A DNA stretch of 64,000 bases, from positions 1-64,000 of the forward strand of contig NOWV01000035.1 of NCBI GenBank assembly GCA_003344405.1, written 5' to 3'. The notes beneath the pieces are model-generated. The model was not told the origin of the DNA. It ran no database searches and saw only the letters and a program-made list of their open reading frames with translations. Source of the DNA: Trichoplax sp. H2. Taxonomy: Eukaryota; Placozoa; Uniplacotomia; Trichoplacea. Positions 52,701-64,000 of the stretch are shown piece by piece (position 1 is the first letter of the stretch; every line of letters starts with the position of its first letter). The position numbers and the translations under genes were made by a program.

Positions 52701-53682
52701 AGTCAATGTGGTATCTAAAATATTCCTCAGATTCACGTAATCTGAGACCTAGCCGTACTTACTACGTAAACATATACGTTTCTTCGATTTCCTCCACGGA
52801 AAGTTGTATTGTCGCCAGTTAACTTATCTCTCTGTAAGAATCGAATCAAATAGAATTGCATCAAAGATAATATCTTCAATCAAGTTCTTGTACCGTACAT
52901 TAAGAAAACAATTTTAGAACAAAAACTTTTTCAGTCAGTTCATATCAATCAATATAGCGAAGATAAGTGAAAGGTCATTCAAGCATTACAATTAGAGCGC
53001 TTAATAATGTTACGTTAGGCCTAATCCCTCAAGGCAATGCAATGCAATTCAGAGCAGTTTTTTTGATTTGTAGAAATTCGTAATTATAACTTTAAATCTT
53101 AGTAAAAGCTACGTAGACGGAATTCGATGTGCAATACAAATTTACTGTAGCTACTTCGGATCCCCTATACTCAGGATCTATCTAGGTGCTTGTCAACTCA
53201 TGATAGGTAATTTACAAGATGTTCTATGCTAACTAATTTGAGTACCGTGAGCTATAGGATTATATATGGCAAAATTTTGAAACTACGGACGTTATGGTGA
53301 AATTGAACGTTAATTCAATGCTATTTACTAAAAATTCGACTGCAAATTGTAAATATATCTACTCTTAAATTGCCCAAAATTAAAATCTATCAATGCACCA
53401 CTGCCCCAAGTAATCTATACGATGATGCGAATCAATTTTCTGTAAGTAGTTCACACATGTAAAATTTATCTGGGTACTGCATGATAATAATCCATTTATA
53501 ACCACATCAAAGATTCGTACAGAAAGTAGTTTGTTGAGCAAAAAAGTTTATAAATTCAATTGAAAGGATTAGCCAAAAGCTCATATAATAGAACAATTTC
53601 ACCACTTCTCATGAAACATATGTAGATTAATCTGTAGTTATTTTATAAGCCAGACGAAATAATTTTTTACCTTTTCAGACAT
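43800..53682 (-). CDS. ENPP-like ectonucleotide pyrophosphatase/phosphodiesterase with near-intact nuclease motif, copy D
   Basis: Exons: 43800-43946 (stop 43800-43802), 44676-44862, 44992-45112, 45257-45340, 45461-45590, 45739-45890, 45984-46038, 46286-46473, 46622-46779, 46912-46965, 47268-47338, 47449-47480, 47573-47639, 47726-47769, 47918-48026, 48120-48192, 48346-48411, 48517-48550, 48695-48770, 49802-49921, 50047-50126, 50583-50674, 50799-50868, 51644-51713, 52763-52831 and 53671-53682. The start chosen is the ATG at 53682 (MSEK, then a GTAAAA donor); the frame stays open upstream, so a longer N-terminus is possible. Basic cytoplasmic segment (RGGNRRNVYVYV), membrane helix (IGGIILVAAGFTIG), short stalk with SGTTAPPPS, then a phosphodiesterase domain with every ligand present (VDGF, PTKTFPNHY, PDYAGH, SDHG, NHGWDN). 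Nuclease-like part: SGYNRGHLAPNG, SNIAPQ, FNAGPWLDLEKLSRDW. Closest to copy C; no somatomedin-B domain. Confidence 0.92.
48614..48647. repeat. Two adjacent perfect palindromes
   Basis: GATCTATATATAGATC (48614-48629) is a perfect 16-bp palindrome. One base later ATCTAGCT and AGCTAGAT (48631-48647) pair perfectly around one C. They lie in a short intron of copy D, so they could fold in the pre-mRNA. No counterpart was seen in the other copies. Confidence 0.7.
50153..50214. repeat. 31-bp perfect tandem duplication
   Basis: A 31-bp unit beginning ACACATAAAGTAGG occurs twice back to back (50153-50183 and 50184-50214) in an intron of copy D. Identity of the units indicates a very recent slippage or repair event. 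Confidence 0.95.
52105..52140. repeat. Perfect 11-bp inverted repeat
   Basis: CAGGGACTTCT and AGAAGTCCCTG pair over 11 bp around a 14-base T-rich loop, within the intron upstream of the membrane exon of copy D. The stem is GC-richer than its surroundings. It may be the end of a small foldback element or an RNA hairpin. Confidence 0.7.
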
Positions 53683-56600
53683 TTTGTTACCACTTGTCGT
53701 TGGACTTGAGGTTATTAATCTAGCAGCAGTTTGCCGACTGGTAGTATCTAAATAATTATCATCAACGGCCTTAAGTATGGTAATAGCCTGATAACATACG
53801 ATAAAACTTACATTAATTAGTCTATGGGAGGGGTAAAAACCTGCTGGCAAAATTGTTTCTCTATTGTCCACTCTCGTTTCTATTCGTATATCCAAAATAT
53901 ATTAGCAAAGCATCTATTATTTCAGGCAACTATGATATTGCGAAAACATCCTCTATTGATATTAGTAGCTTTGTCAACAAGCTTGATATACCTTTATTAT
54001 GTAAATAATCAGCATCAATAAGTTGAACATTTGTCTCTTATTTGTTATTATTTGTTTAGAATTTCCGACAAGACCTCAAAGAAGTTCCAGGTACAGCTAT
54101 CACGATTAATCACCATGTCATATAACAAACAATTTGAACTTAATGGGATTTCAAAAGTCAATTAGTAGCTAGATAAAATGTGTTAGGTATGCTGCTGCTA
54201 GTCCAATCAAGGATATCAATCTCAGTCGAATCATTATGACATTGATGATCCAATGTGATTAATATGTTTTAGCTTGTTAATGTGTTATTAATTATTAATT
54301 TTTTCGAGTTGAAACCACTTGATTAATAGTAATATTTCGTAATAAGATCTATTAGACAGCATATTGTCGTAGAAAGAATGCAACAGCTAAGGGCAATGTT
54401 TATAATTTCAAAGCATCAATAGAGTACAGTCTTCTTGTTGCAGGCTAATCTCCTGATTAGGTGCATCTTTCCAACTCTGATCATAAATTTTGCAGTTACT
54501 TCAGACTACATACATTAACGAAATAACTTCAGAGTTTGACCTCTAATCATGATGTTAATGTTGCAAGTTATCATGGTAATTCCTTTTGGAATCAATTGTC
54601 CATAATTATAATTAATAATTATAGATTACGTTACATTTGTATGGCTAATACTACTGTTAGTAATTTGAACGAAGTAACAACAAAGATATCTATTTCTTTG
54701 GAGTAGACTACAAAATATTGCTTGAATTTTTCAGTATTTGATGATGAAATACTAGAATTATTAGAGAATGAACTGAAACATTTTGAAGATTTAGTAAAGT
54801 AGAAGCAATTGCGAGTTTAGATATTTAATGTAGGGATGGGCTTTGTGTACTGATTCGATTTGATCGAACCAAATTCAAAGGAAAGAATGGCAAGTAGAAT
54901 TAGCTGTAATAGTAATGCATCTCAAATAGAAAGTATCTATGTATACATAAATCTTAGAGGTTCAGTGTAGGCTACGTTAAGCAGTTCAAAAATTATTATA
55001 ACTCGTAAGTAGACTAGCGTAATATATTTGAGATAAAAATTCGATGAAAATCAATAGAATCTTTAGGCTGCTTATTACAAACTACGGAAGGATGCATAAA
55101 ATTTATTCATTCTTCCTTTACAATTAGGGGAAACAATTATGTCTTAATATCAATAGAGTTCAAGCCCTACGAGGATAATGACTATCTCTTTATCGATTAA
55201 TGATTAACTGTCGAGCATATTTATCGATTATTTATAACGGACAATAATCCAGTTCGAACTCAACTGATAACCATTTCCTTATTGTAATATTACATAAAAA
55301 CAATTTGGATAAAGGATAAACTGACAATAATGACTATTTTAAATCGCAAGATTTTCTTGCATCAATCGGCAGCCTGTTGCATTTAATTTAAATGGTACAT
55401 ACTGCGTAGTAAGAAAGCAGCAACTAAACTTTCTGGTCAAATAATACCCAGCTAAATAATATTAATAGTTTATACATTTGGTTAATAGATAGTCTTTCAG
55501 TGGCCGTTGAAATCTACCTCACACTATTACTCTGTATAGGTTCGAAATCTATCATGTCTATTAACCACAAACTATGCAAGACATCCAAAATTTGCTATAC
55601 TTTATTGACTATCTAAATACACTATTGGGTATCAGAAAGTAATAATATGAGCATATGATTCACTTTCTTACTATCGCTTCAGTCCGTAAATACTATAATT
55701 AGATAGAGTAGATTCATAATTACCTCACTCCACTATCCTACCGAATAGACTTATCTATATTTCCAGCAGTACAAAAGGCAAGGAATTTATTTCCAGCTTA
55801 CATATTAAGGAGTGGATAAATTTTCGACTGCAATGATTAATTTAAAGTATCGTAACCTTTATCAGCAACATAAATACGCTTAATGACAGCGAAAAGCAAG
55901 ACTACACATATAGCACATTTAAGATACTTGTTGATTAACTGTTTTCATGATGAACTTGTGGAATAGTATTACTTTTGTATATTACCGACAGTACCATAAG
56001 ATTGGTCAAATAGCTTAATTAATATACATATTAGAGTGTGTTTAGATTAATTTCTGAAATCTAGAGTAACTTTGTACATCTTATCTCAAGATATTTGAAA
56101 AGATAATACATAAATTCCTATATTCCTAATACTGATGCGAAAAATAGCACTTTACGCCTGATACAGCCGTGAGTAACCTGAAATCGCCAATATCTGTTAG
56201 AATAGCATCTCAAATTAGGTAACTTCATGCTACAATGCTATACGAGCACTACAGCTTTCATAGTCTGCTCATCTACTTATATTAAATTTAATGAGGTATT
56301 ACTACGGAAGAAATACTCGACATGTTATGACAAGATAGATTAAACTTAGAAAAGCTCTCAAGCTGACTAAAAATAGAGAACAGTGAAAATTATTGGTATC
56401 AGACTATCAGTAACTTGTTAACTAGCTACACAATATTAAGATAACACGAGTATCTGGACGCTCTTGAGCTCTATTGGTATGTCAACTGGATATCCGCGAC
56501 GAATACAGTATACTTAGCTCTATAATATGAACATCATAATGAGTGATATTTTCATTATAGGAACTTCATGGTGAATAAAATACAAGATTCTAAAGTAATT

Positions 56601-57046
56601 TAACAAATTACAAAACAGTTTATATCGGGTAGCATATCATACAATACTAGAAATTCGATAAACAATGACAACATCACTGCTACATTAGCTGATATCGGTT
56701 AGAAAAGCCGTAGTAGATACTGAAAGCTTATAGGAAGGATTAAAGCATCATAGAATTAATCACTTATTAAGATTTTTTCTCCCATTTAAATTGTGGTGTT
56801 AGCTAATATTTTTTATATTTTAATACACGTAACCACATATATTTACATGAATGATATATTGCAAGTATCAACAGCAGTAATATATAGTACGATAATTAAA
56901 GTAAAGTTAGAATGATATATTGTCATACTCTGATTCATGATTATATCAACAGTAACTTGAACATGGCTACTAATTAGATATTTGTATTTGAAAAAGATCA
57001 TTTAAAAAAACAATACCAAACAGCAACTACTCGGGTAATTTACGCC
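53683..57046. other. Gene-poor region upstream of ENPP copy D
   Basis: The first few hundred bases should hold the promoter of copy D. The minus-strand frame stays open from 53895 and includes a coding-like stretch (VDDNYLDTTSRQTAARL), which may be extra N-terminal coding sequence. The overlapping plus-strand frame at 53824-54021 has a hydrophobic segment but nothing else. Beyond 54.1 kb I see only AT-rich sequence with short open frames. Confidence 0.4.
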
Positions 57047-57144
57047 TTATTTATCAAGCAGAGGTGTGTCCATGGGAGTAGTAATGTTTCCGCGTATGTT
57101 TACGTCAAAAACGATCTTTGCTCCTGTCGAAACATGTAAACCGA
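57047..57144 (-). CDS. Candidate terminal exon of an unidentified gene
   Basis: The minus strand has a good acceptor (TTGCATCAG) followed by an open, coding-like stretch that includes VGLHVSTGAKIVFDVNIRG and ends PMDTPLLDK and a TAA at 57047-57049. Composition is less biased than random AT-rich frames here. I do not recognise the family, and no upstream exon could be joined with confidence. Confidence 0.35.
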
Positions 57145-60100
57145 CTGATGCAATAAACAATTAAAAATTAAGATTTATATAACTTAATAGCGTGTATTTG
57201 AAGCTAAAAACAAGTTCTAATATTAGCAATATCAATTAACTTGCAGGTGTATCCTACAAGAATTCATATATCTAACAAATTACTAGAGAATAATCTTTTT
57301 ACTCCTCAATTATAGTGACTATATCGAGGCCAACAATTTATTTTATATATCTATTGCTAAATATAGATTTACTGCAATTAATATCCAAAATAAACAATTG
57401 GTCCTGCTGATCGATATCTAACCGTTTACTAGTCTCACTTATATATATCAATAGTAGTACTAGTATATGATATGTACGTTGAAAATTTTCAAGTTTAATA
57501 GTTAAGTAGCCCTCGTTTACTAGTAAGCTAACGAAGCACCTCACAGAAATCTATGTGCACGAAATATATCTACAAAACTTGAAGTGGTAATTGACTATTA
57601 TAAGGATAAGAGCTGAGCAATATTCTACATAACTAACCACGGTCCAGATGATCCTCTTCCTAACAGTTTAAGCGTTATAATCATATACAGTAATAATACA
57701 AGAATGAGCAATGAAGAAGATTTTTAATTTTATGCTGTTGGTAAAGGTAGACTAATCTGGTGCCTTGTATACTTTATTTTCAACTAAGATTTTTTTGAAT
57801 TAAGATACAAAATAGATAAAAGATACTAACGTCGCTAATTTTATATATTCGATACCGGTTTCCCTCGCGGACACATAATTCTAAATTTAAGGTAGCTTAG
57901 ATGAGTAGGAAACTTCTAAGCGATAAATCATCAGCGATAATTAACTTCGCACGATCGACATAGCTACAATTTTTTGTTTACTTGAGCGAAATAGGTTATA
58001 AGCAAATATTGAATTAAACGGATCTAACTGCATAATGGCTATTTTGGATAGCCTAATGATGTTACATGACATTTTGACCACTTTGGCAATGCATAACAAA
58101 ACCACTAGAGTCAGTGGGCTAGTTCACAACGTCATTACGTATGTCAATTATTAATTGTAAATTGATTCTATAGCGGTATTATTTTACAACGGACGGAAGC
58201 GGGTATGAAATTTAATTAGCCATTTTATAATGACAATATTGCGATTATAATTATAGCATTTCAAGCCATTGCGACCGGCTAGTAAGACCAACAATAACCA
58301 TCATTACCGGTACTCTTCCCTTAAAGATACCTAATTTTCTTGTACAGTAAACTCAATACAGTGATTCTAAATTTTTCTCCTGAATGAATATTACTGAACT
58401 GGATCAAGTACAGAAGTTATTCAGGCTTTTTGATAAGCTAAACAATATTCTATACATTCGAGCGGTACTATATGAAACACTTAATTACTCTATTTTAATG
58501 TCATAATCGATACATGGGTACGGATACTGTTGACTCAAGAGCTGTACAATATAGAGTGAGCCTACGCTAGTAATCCACGATTGATTTTTTACGGTAAAAC
58601 ATATCCAATTTTATTACATACATGATACTGTACATCTTTTGATAATGCATAATTATAGTTACTAATTTAAGATTGATTCCTATGTTCCACTTAAGAGCTA
58701 TCCAGTGAGTATGCAGTACACTGCACGGTCAGTCCACGCTAGTAATTCATGATAGATTTGGACGTAAAGAATGCTATATATATAAAGATTTATTGCATGC
58801 ATATATGCATAAGGTATCATATTTTAAGTTTAAGTACTGTCACATCCAATATGTGAAGATGAAAAAAGTATCAAGAAATTATTGTACCGCCAAGGGCATA
58901 ACGATTAAGATGCAACTAAATTTAGGTGCTTATGATTTTAGAGTCTGACAATGACCTCTAGAGATAACACACATTTATATCCAATTCTTCAATTTTAGCA
59001 ACTTTGCAAAATGATATTGTAGCAAGATTGTGGCTCACTGTGCAGCATACATTGCAGCTCTTTGCACTACAGCGTACCGTCTAGGTATGAATAAGTAATC
59101 CACCTTATCAACTAAAGCACTCCTACCCTAGAGCTGGCTCTCGCAGCTGCTGGCCCACTAGCCCACATACGATGTGATTACCGGTTTCGACTGACCACTG
59201 AGTGCCAATGACAATACTGTATTATCTAGTCTGTATACAGTAGTACAGTAGTTATATAGCAATTGTCATATATCGTAATACATTACTGACTTCCGGCTAT
59301 TATGCATATTAACGGAGATCGGGTTTTAGGCATGTCAGATACATACTGAACCGAACTTTTCTCAGGTCTACTAGCTAGGCTAATCAGAGATTGGTATTTG
59401 TTAGTACTTGCATCCTGTATATAGGAGTATACGCGTATATTAACATCTATACTGTATGCTATACTTTACCGCAAGTTATGCTGCTATATTGCGCTATATT
59501 GTATATTGCGCAGTATATTACAGTATAAACTACTACGGCAAATAACATTGGTTGTATATGTGTTACACTAGACCATCTGAAAACATCCAAATTATTTCCA
59601 ATTTTTCGTTACCCCATCGCAGCTGATACTTCAACTATGACTATAATATCGAATTGAAATTTTGTCCATATAAATTTCAATATCGACAAAATTTCAATTG
59701 GATATTATAGCGTACTAGTTAAAGTATCAGCTGCGACATGTCCAGACTATTTACTTTTGGTACCAACTATCACCACGGCAGCCGACTAACGCATATCACA
59801 GTGCATATCGTTTATGTCATACTGTATATCAGTAATCCTTGTTGTTAGTTTGATACTCGATACTCTCATGTTGCAGACATGTAGCCGGACGGACTAAAAC
59901 CCATTGTTGCTATTCGCCACAGCATGGAGTTTCTATGGTTACTGAATTCGTATCACGTAGATTTTTCACTTGACAACATGCTGCTTTAATGTATAGCTTC
60001 AGGGAGAAAGGTTCTAGTCTGTATTGATCATATTGTATGTTATTAAAAACTATCCAGGTTCATACAACAATTTTAACTCTTATTTACAGTTTACTCCCCG

Positions 60101-60359
60101 TGATATCAACACTTTTATGCTTCTATTAATCAACAGTACAAGGTTAGCTATTAAGTTCAAGTATTGGCTTATACAAGACTACAAATTGTACTGCATTTAT
60201 TGCAGGATTGGATAAAAGATAGCAATTAATTTAAAGAGAGAAAGAATAATTGAACAAATAGTTCAGTGCACAATCTTGGGAAAAGGTGATTTCAACAAAA
60301 TTGGCTATTCATACTAGAGGAATACTGCCAGGCCAAAATCATAAGACGACTAAGTCAAA
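57145..60359. other. Gene-poor region with repeats, left of the Tctex1 gene
   Basis: No gene recognised. Two diverged copies of a repeat lie at about 58545-58610 and 58720-58790, sharing CACGCTAGTAAT-like cores. The palindrome-rich stretch 59400-59530 is dominated by TATATTGCGC and TATACTGTA motifs. The long foldback at 59617-59736 is listed separately. The promoter of the Tctex1 gene should be near the right edge. Confidence 0.45.
59617..59736. mobile_element. Foldback element (long terminal inverted repeats, MITE-like)
   Basis: Two arms of about 50 bp pair almost perfectly: the left arm starts TCGCAGCTGATACTT and the right arm ends AAGTATCAGCTGCGA. A short loop of about 20 bases separates them. 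The few mismatches are scattered. No coding capacity. A non-autonomous foldback/MITE is the simplest reading; a hairpin RNA gene is possible. Only a CA dinucleotide is found on both flanks, so no clear target-site duplication supports transposition. Confidence 0.65.
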
Positions 60360-60911
60360 ATGGATAAAAATAGGACACAATCCAATCTTGTCCCCGAGCA
60401 AAATCATAATAGTTTGAAACATTCCAAATCATTCAAGGATCTTAAACCAGTCTCTAAAGGTAAATCACAACGTAAAGTGGAAATTAATATTCCTTTCATA
60501 GCACATCAAAGTCGTGATAATACCATCATTCACAGTGCTAAAAGTGAAGGTCTTCCAGTATTAGACAGAACTTTCAAATTAACGCCAAGCAATTTCTTTC
60601 CTGAAAGAAAAGTTCAAGCTATTATACGTGAAGTCTTGAAAAAACACCTACAAAATGTCGTCTACAATAGTGATAAATGTGCTACACTATCTAAATTAAT
60701 TAGCGATGAGATTAAGCAACGAGTTAAAAATTTAAACTTAGATCGATTTAAAATCATAGCTGTGGTCCATCTTGGCTCTGATGGTAGTCAGTCGTTAAAT
60801 ATTGGTAGTCGGTGTGTTTGGAATACCCAATTCGATAATTTTGCATCTTCTACTTTCCAAAGTAATACCTTATTTGCTGTTGCTGCGGTTTATGCTGTCT
60901 ATTTTGAGTAA
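60360..60911 (+). CDS. Tctex1-domain dynein light chain (DYNLT5/TCTEX1D1-like)
   Basis: Single-exon gene for 183 residues. An N-terminal basic, Ser-rich tail of about 65 residues precedes a complete Tctex1 domain (about 70-183) with the family hallmarks: FFPERKVQAIIREVLKKHL, LSKLISDEIKQRVKNL, FKIIAVVHLGSD, GSRCVWNTQFDNFAS and the C-terminal LFAVAAVYAVYFE. The length and tail fit the TCTEX1D1/DYNLT5-type members rather than the 110-residue core DYNLT1/3. Proteins of this family are accessory light chains of dynein that bind intermediate chains and cargo; several act in cilia. The start is supported by an in-frame TAA three codons upstream and an A at -3 with G at +4. Assignment to the exact subtype is uncertain. 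Confidence 0.92.
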   Translation: MDKNRTQSNLVPEQNHNSLKHSKSFKDLKPVSKGKSQRKVEINIPFIAHQSRDNTIIHSAKSEGLPVLDRTFKLTPSNFFPERKVQAIIREVLKKHLQNVVYNSDKCATLSKLISDEIKQRVKNLNLDRFKIIAVVHLGSDGSQSLNIGSRCVWNTQFDNFASSTFQSNTLFAVAAVYAVYFE

Positions 60912-62668
60912 TCGTAATATCAAAAACAGATTTAATCTATTTAACTTAACTTCTAACTTTCTTTGTTTATTGAAAGGAAAATTCTATATCAATTAGAGTA
61001 CAGTTCGTATCTTTATGAAAATTATCTCTATATCTCATCGCTTTTCTTCACTTATATTTAAATCACAAAAGACGACGAGTGCCAACAGGGTCCTCTAAGA
61101 CGATAACGACTATTAATTACTGTTTATGAATATAGCATTTTCAACTTCGTACTTGACTTACAGCAGTCAAAACTTGATTCTAGGATTATAATACATGCTT
61201 TTATCTCTCTCTCTATATATATATACTAAACACATATATTACTATTTTACTTCAGAGTGTCTCTTGTACTACATATTCTTACGTGTATATTTAACAGCAT
61301 TGTGAACTTACTCTAATTTCTACCCGTCTATGTCTGTATACTAATATTTGATCATTGATATAAATCGTTCAATTTAATTTATACGTACTAAAATGATTTC
61401 TCTATAATAATCGATATTTCTCTATGAAAGAAGCAAGTAAACCGTATAATCATAGCTATCAGTCGATGGAATCATATTACAATGTTTAATGATCTTCATA
61501 TTTCACAAAGCACCTTTGTTATGATGTATACGCATATATACATAGTATGTATATATTTCTACGCGTATGTAACTATATTAGTTATAACTAATACGTATTA
61601 CTCATGCTGTACAGCCTATCAATAGAGATGCGTATTACGTATTACCGTCAAATTATCAATTTTTGGTGCGCCCATCTACTTTATGATGGAAGTTGAATAT
61701 TAACCAGTCAATTGTTAACCAATCAATGCTTTCTTAAACTTGTTTCTTTATGACCATTCCTTAAATACTACAATAAAATATTTTAGAAATTGTAAATTTC
61801 TAATTTCTAACCTCCTTAAATCCTACATTTACTAAATGATCATGTAATAATTTCATCCTTCATGCAATATAAGTAATGCTTATACTGCATGTCGCTGTCT
61901 TGGTTACGGTTTAATAACTACCATGGTTTAAAGAATTGCCGTAAAGAATTTTCATTCAGTTAGGTCGGAAGGGAATAATGGTGTGCATTGCTCGTACGTA
62001 AATAGGCTTCAAGGATAAAACTAATACCGTGATGAGCTAATTTAGCTATAATATTATGATTTTCTGGTATAGCGTTGGTATAAATGCCGTCAACTAGGTT
62101 CCGGTTATTGTTAAAAGTCCGCTAAGAACAGTCCATTTAATTCCAGTAATACTTTTCATCGATAATGTCGATAGTGGTGTTCATATAAAAATGATATATT
62201 ACTGCATCGATAGTAATATGTATACTCGTTTATATATATATACTGTATAAGGAAAATGCGTGATGTACTGTAATATGTACTGTTAGTACAAGGTGAACGT
62301 AAAAGAGCTTAACAAAAGAAATAACTTAAATATAAATAAAATCTCACAGTGTAAGAGTCTGAAACATTACACTGCCGCCTATCAAAATACCCTTATCTTT
62401 CATATTCCCATACGAATTAACATCGAATAGATTAAGTATGGTATATGACAGTCTATACTATAAGTGTATCCAAGCTGAAAAGCATAACAACGAGAATTCT
62501 AGTCTATATGCAGATTATACCTCTAGGTACAACCAAACACTAATAAAACGCAGTTGAGTAAACTCTTACCAATAATTTATTTACAGTTAATAAAACGAAA
62601 TAAAATAAACGTTCAATATCGTACTATACATAATTCCGTTACTCCTTCTTAAATTGTAAGTTTAAAAA
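60912..62668. other. Convergent intergenic region between the Tctex1 gene and HEATR1
   Basis: Both flanking genes end here. A TTTATT at 62577-62582 (AATAAA on the minus strand) lies about 90 bases past the HEATR1 stop and is a plausible polyadenylation signal. A TC/TA microsatellite is at 61204-61226, and a palindromic TATA-rich stretch near 61530-61570. No exon seen. Confidence 0.5.
61204..61226. repeat. TC/TA microsatellite
   Basis: A run of about five TC units passes into about five to six TA units. Simple repeat likely to vary in length between alleles. Confidence 0.85.
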
Positions 62669-63797
62669 TTAAAAAAATTTCTCAACAGACTCTCCAGTAA
62701 TATTCTCAATAACTGCTACAACTTCTTGACATTCTTTCTCAACTTCAACTGACTCATCTAAGTATTGAATGATATAGAAATTTAGAAATTTAAGACTTTA
62801 TGTATTTCTTACATTAGTAATAATGGGTATTTTGAAAATATTAGCCATTACCTTCCATAAGTTCAGCTAAGAACGGAATGGTTTCAGGAAGTAACAAAAT
62901 AAAATTTTCCCCTAATCGGCGATACAGTTCACCAATTATTTTAACGCTGGCGAAGCGTACCTATAAATAGAATACAGTAATTGGATACAAACTTAAATAC
63001 TTTAAAACTGAGAAACAATCAAAGAATCAATAAAGCTAACCTGTGGTGATTTATGTCTAGTTTTCAGGCAAATTTGATAGTGTAAAGGTTTCCATAACGC
63101 ATCATTTTCAATAACGACAGCAAATTCAACTATGCATGGTAAAAGATGTTGTAGTACACGCTCTTCATAATTCGCTGCTCCGTCAATTTGATTGTCAATC
63201 TGTATCAATATAGCCGTTTATACAGTTATTATTGAGATATTAAATATCATTATAACAAGTCTAATGATGAGATACCTGATCAACTAAAGGCTGCATTAAA
63301 AGATCAAATTTCTCCTGATCAAAAAACTTTTGACGATCATATAAAAAACATTTATAAAGACAATCTAAAATCAATTCTGTAAGTAGGGACGATTTTTCTT
63401 CTGCAATTGATGCATCGCTTTCGTTGTTGCTAAAAAATTTCCCTAATATACGCGTATAATTAATACATAAATTCTGAGTTGCTTTCCAGAAGTAACTGGC
63501 CAAAGTAGCAATTTGAATTATTATCATATACAAAGACTTAAGTACCTCCTTTGCTGGCGTTATTGGCATCTAATAATTTAGCACTATAAGTTACCAAATC
63601 GCTCGCAAAAATGAGGAAGAGACCTTTTAGTGTATCAGCAATTCTAATCCGTAAAATCACAAAATTAGGCAAATAGGTCATAACATCCGGATTACGTACC
63701 TACAATATTATTCTGAACTAACTAACCTGTTTGTAGCGCGAAAAAAAACAATATTTCTTTCTTTAGGAACATCACCTACGGTCGCCCAATCAAATAC
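62669..63797 (-). CDS. HEATR1: HEATR1 / UTP10 (BP28), C-terminal exons (partial)
   Basis: C-terminal part of the HEAT-repeat protein of the small-subunit processome, which acts in nucleolar pre-18S rRNA processing and rDNA transcription. Exons (C- to N-terminal): 62669-62757 (TAA 62669-62671), 62852-62960, 63041-63199, 63276-63442, 63546-63643 and 63727-63797. They join in phase to 230 residues plus stop. Matches to the animal HEATR1 C-terminus (BP28CT region) are clear: VFDWATVGDVPKERN, IADTLKGLF, ELILDCLYKCFLYDRQKFF, VLQHLLPCIVEFAV, ALWKPLHYQICLKTRHKSPQ, LLPETIPFLAELMED. Introns are 76-103 bp. The upstream exons continue beyond the window or in 63798-64000, where no exon could be assigned with confidence. 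The gene converges on the Tctex1 gene. Confidence 0.93.
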
Positions 63798-64000
63798 CTG
63801 TCAAAAGATGACCAAATATTAGCTATAAAACGACTTAGCAATACAACCACAGAAAGATATATACGTTAATATTCCAAAGCAAAATTACTAACAAATATTA
63901 GCATAGATATTCACTAATTCTACTGTAAGAGTAAGGAAATCGTTGTTTCATTGATTGCAATACCCTCAAAGATACTGTAATGAGGGCAGATTATTGTATC

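Noticed and set aside
53824-54021. Plus-strand frame of 65 codons with a hydrophobic segment
   Set aside because: It overlaps the more coding-like minus-strand N-terminal region of ENPP copy D and shows no other protein feature.
55541-55563. GGTTCGAAATC resembling a tRNA T-loop
   Set aside because: No matching acceptor, D or anticodon stems in the 80 bases before it; no tRNA cloverleaf could be drawn here or elsewhere in the window.
58255-58315. Minus-strand stretch reading SQWLEM, resembling the KWLEMP exon of ENPP
   Set aside because: Only a few residues match, the flanks do not fit the exon and splice borders are missing; chance similarity.
63900-64000. Possible further HEATR1 exon next to a pyrimidine-rich acceptor on the minus strand
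   Set aside because: The translation does not match the HEATR1 segment expected before the VFDWA exon, and the frame cannot be joined securely.

Overview
This is animal-type nuclear DNA: AT-rich, with short GT-AG introns (mostly about 60-500 bp) and no operon structure. It carries metazoan protein families (an ENPP1/3-type ectonucleotide pyrophosphatase, HEATR1/UTP10, a Tctex1 dynein light chain, a long kinesin-light-chain-like TPR protein). The compact, intron-rich, AT-rich style would suit a placozoan such as Trichoplax, but that is an inference; no diagnostic sequence fixes the species.

Most of the window is a head-to-tail array of four ENPP-like genes on the minus strand, called A (1-6.7 kb, 3' end cut off by the window), B (11.9-21.1 kb), C (31.4-40.8 kb) and D (43.8-53.7 kb). 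Each has about 25 coding exons in nearly the same order and phase: cytoplasmic exon, one transmembrane exon, a low-complexity stalk, a full phosphodiesterase domain, and a C-terminal nuclease-like domain. The somatomedin-B domains of vertebrate ENPP1-3 are absent. A and B form one pair and C and D another. They differ by an intron, by the state of the nuclease-like motif, and by catalytic residues. A has lost two of the six metal ligands of the phosphodiesterase. C and D keep an almost complete DNA/RNA non-specific nuclease motif. An 804-bp tract in A and B is about 99% identical although the flanks have diverged, which points to recent gene conversion. A lone decayed ENPP exon at 10.6 kb shows that the array once held at least one more copy.

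Between B and C lies an intronless gene on the minus strand (25.1-29.2 kb) for a 1,339-residue protein made almost entirely of 42-residue TPR repeats. The right-hand third of the window (53.7-64 kb) is gene-poor. It has a single-exon Tctex1-domain gene on the plus strand (60.4-60.9 kb) and, converging on it, the last six exons of HEATR1 on the minus strand (62.7-63.8 kb), plus a long foldback element at 59.6 kb.

Exon limits were set by eye from GT/AG sites, reading-frame continuity and agreement between the four copies; an error of a base or two at some junctions is possible. First coding exons of A, B and C are not securely located.
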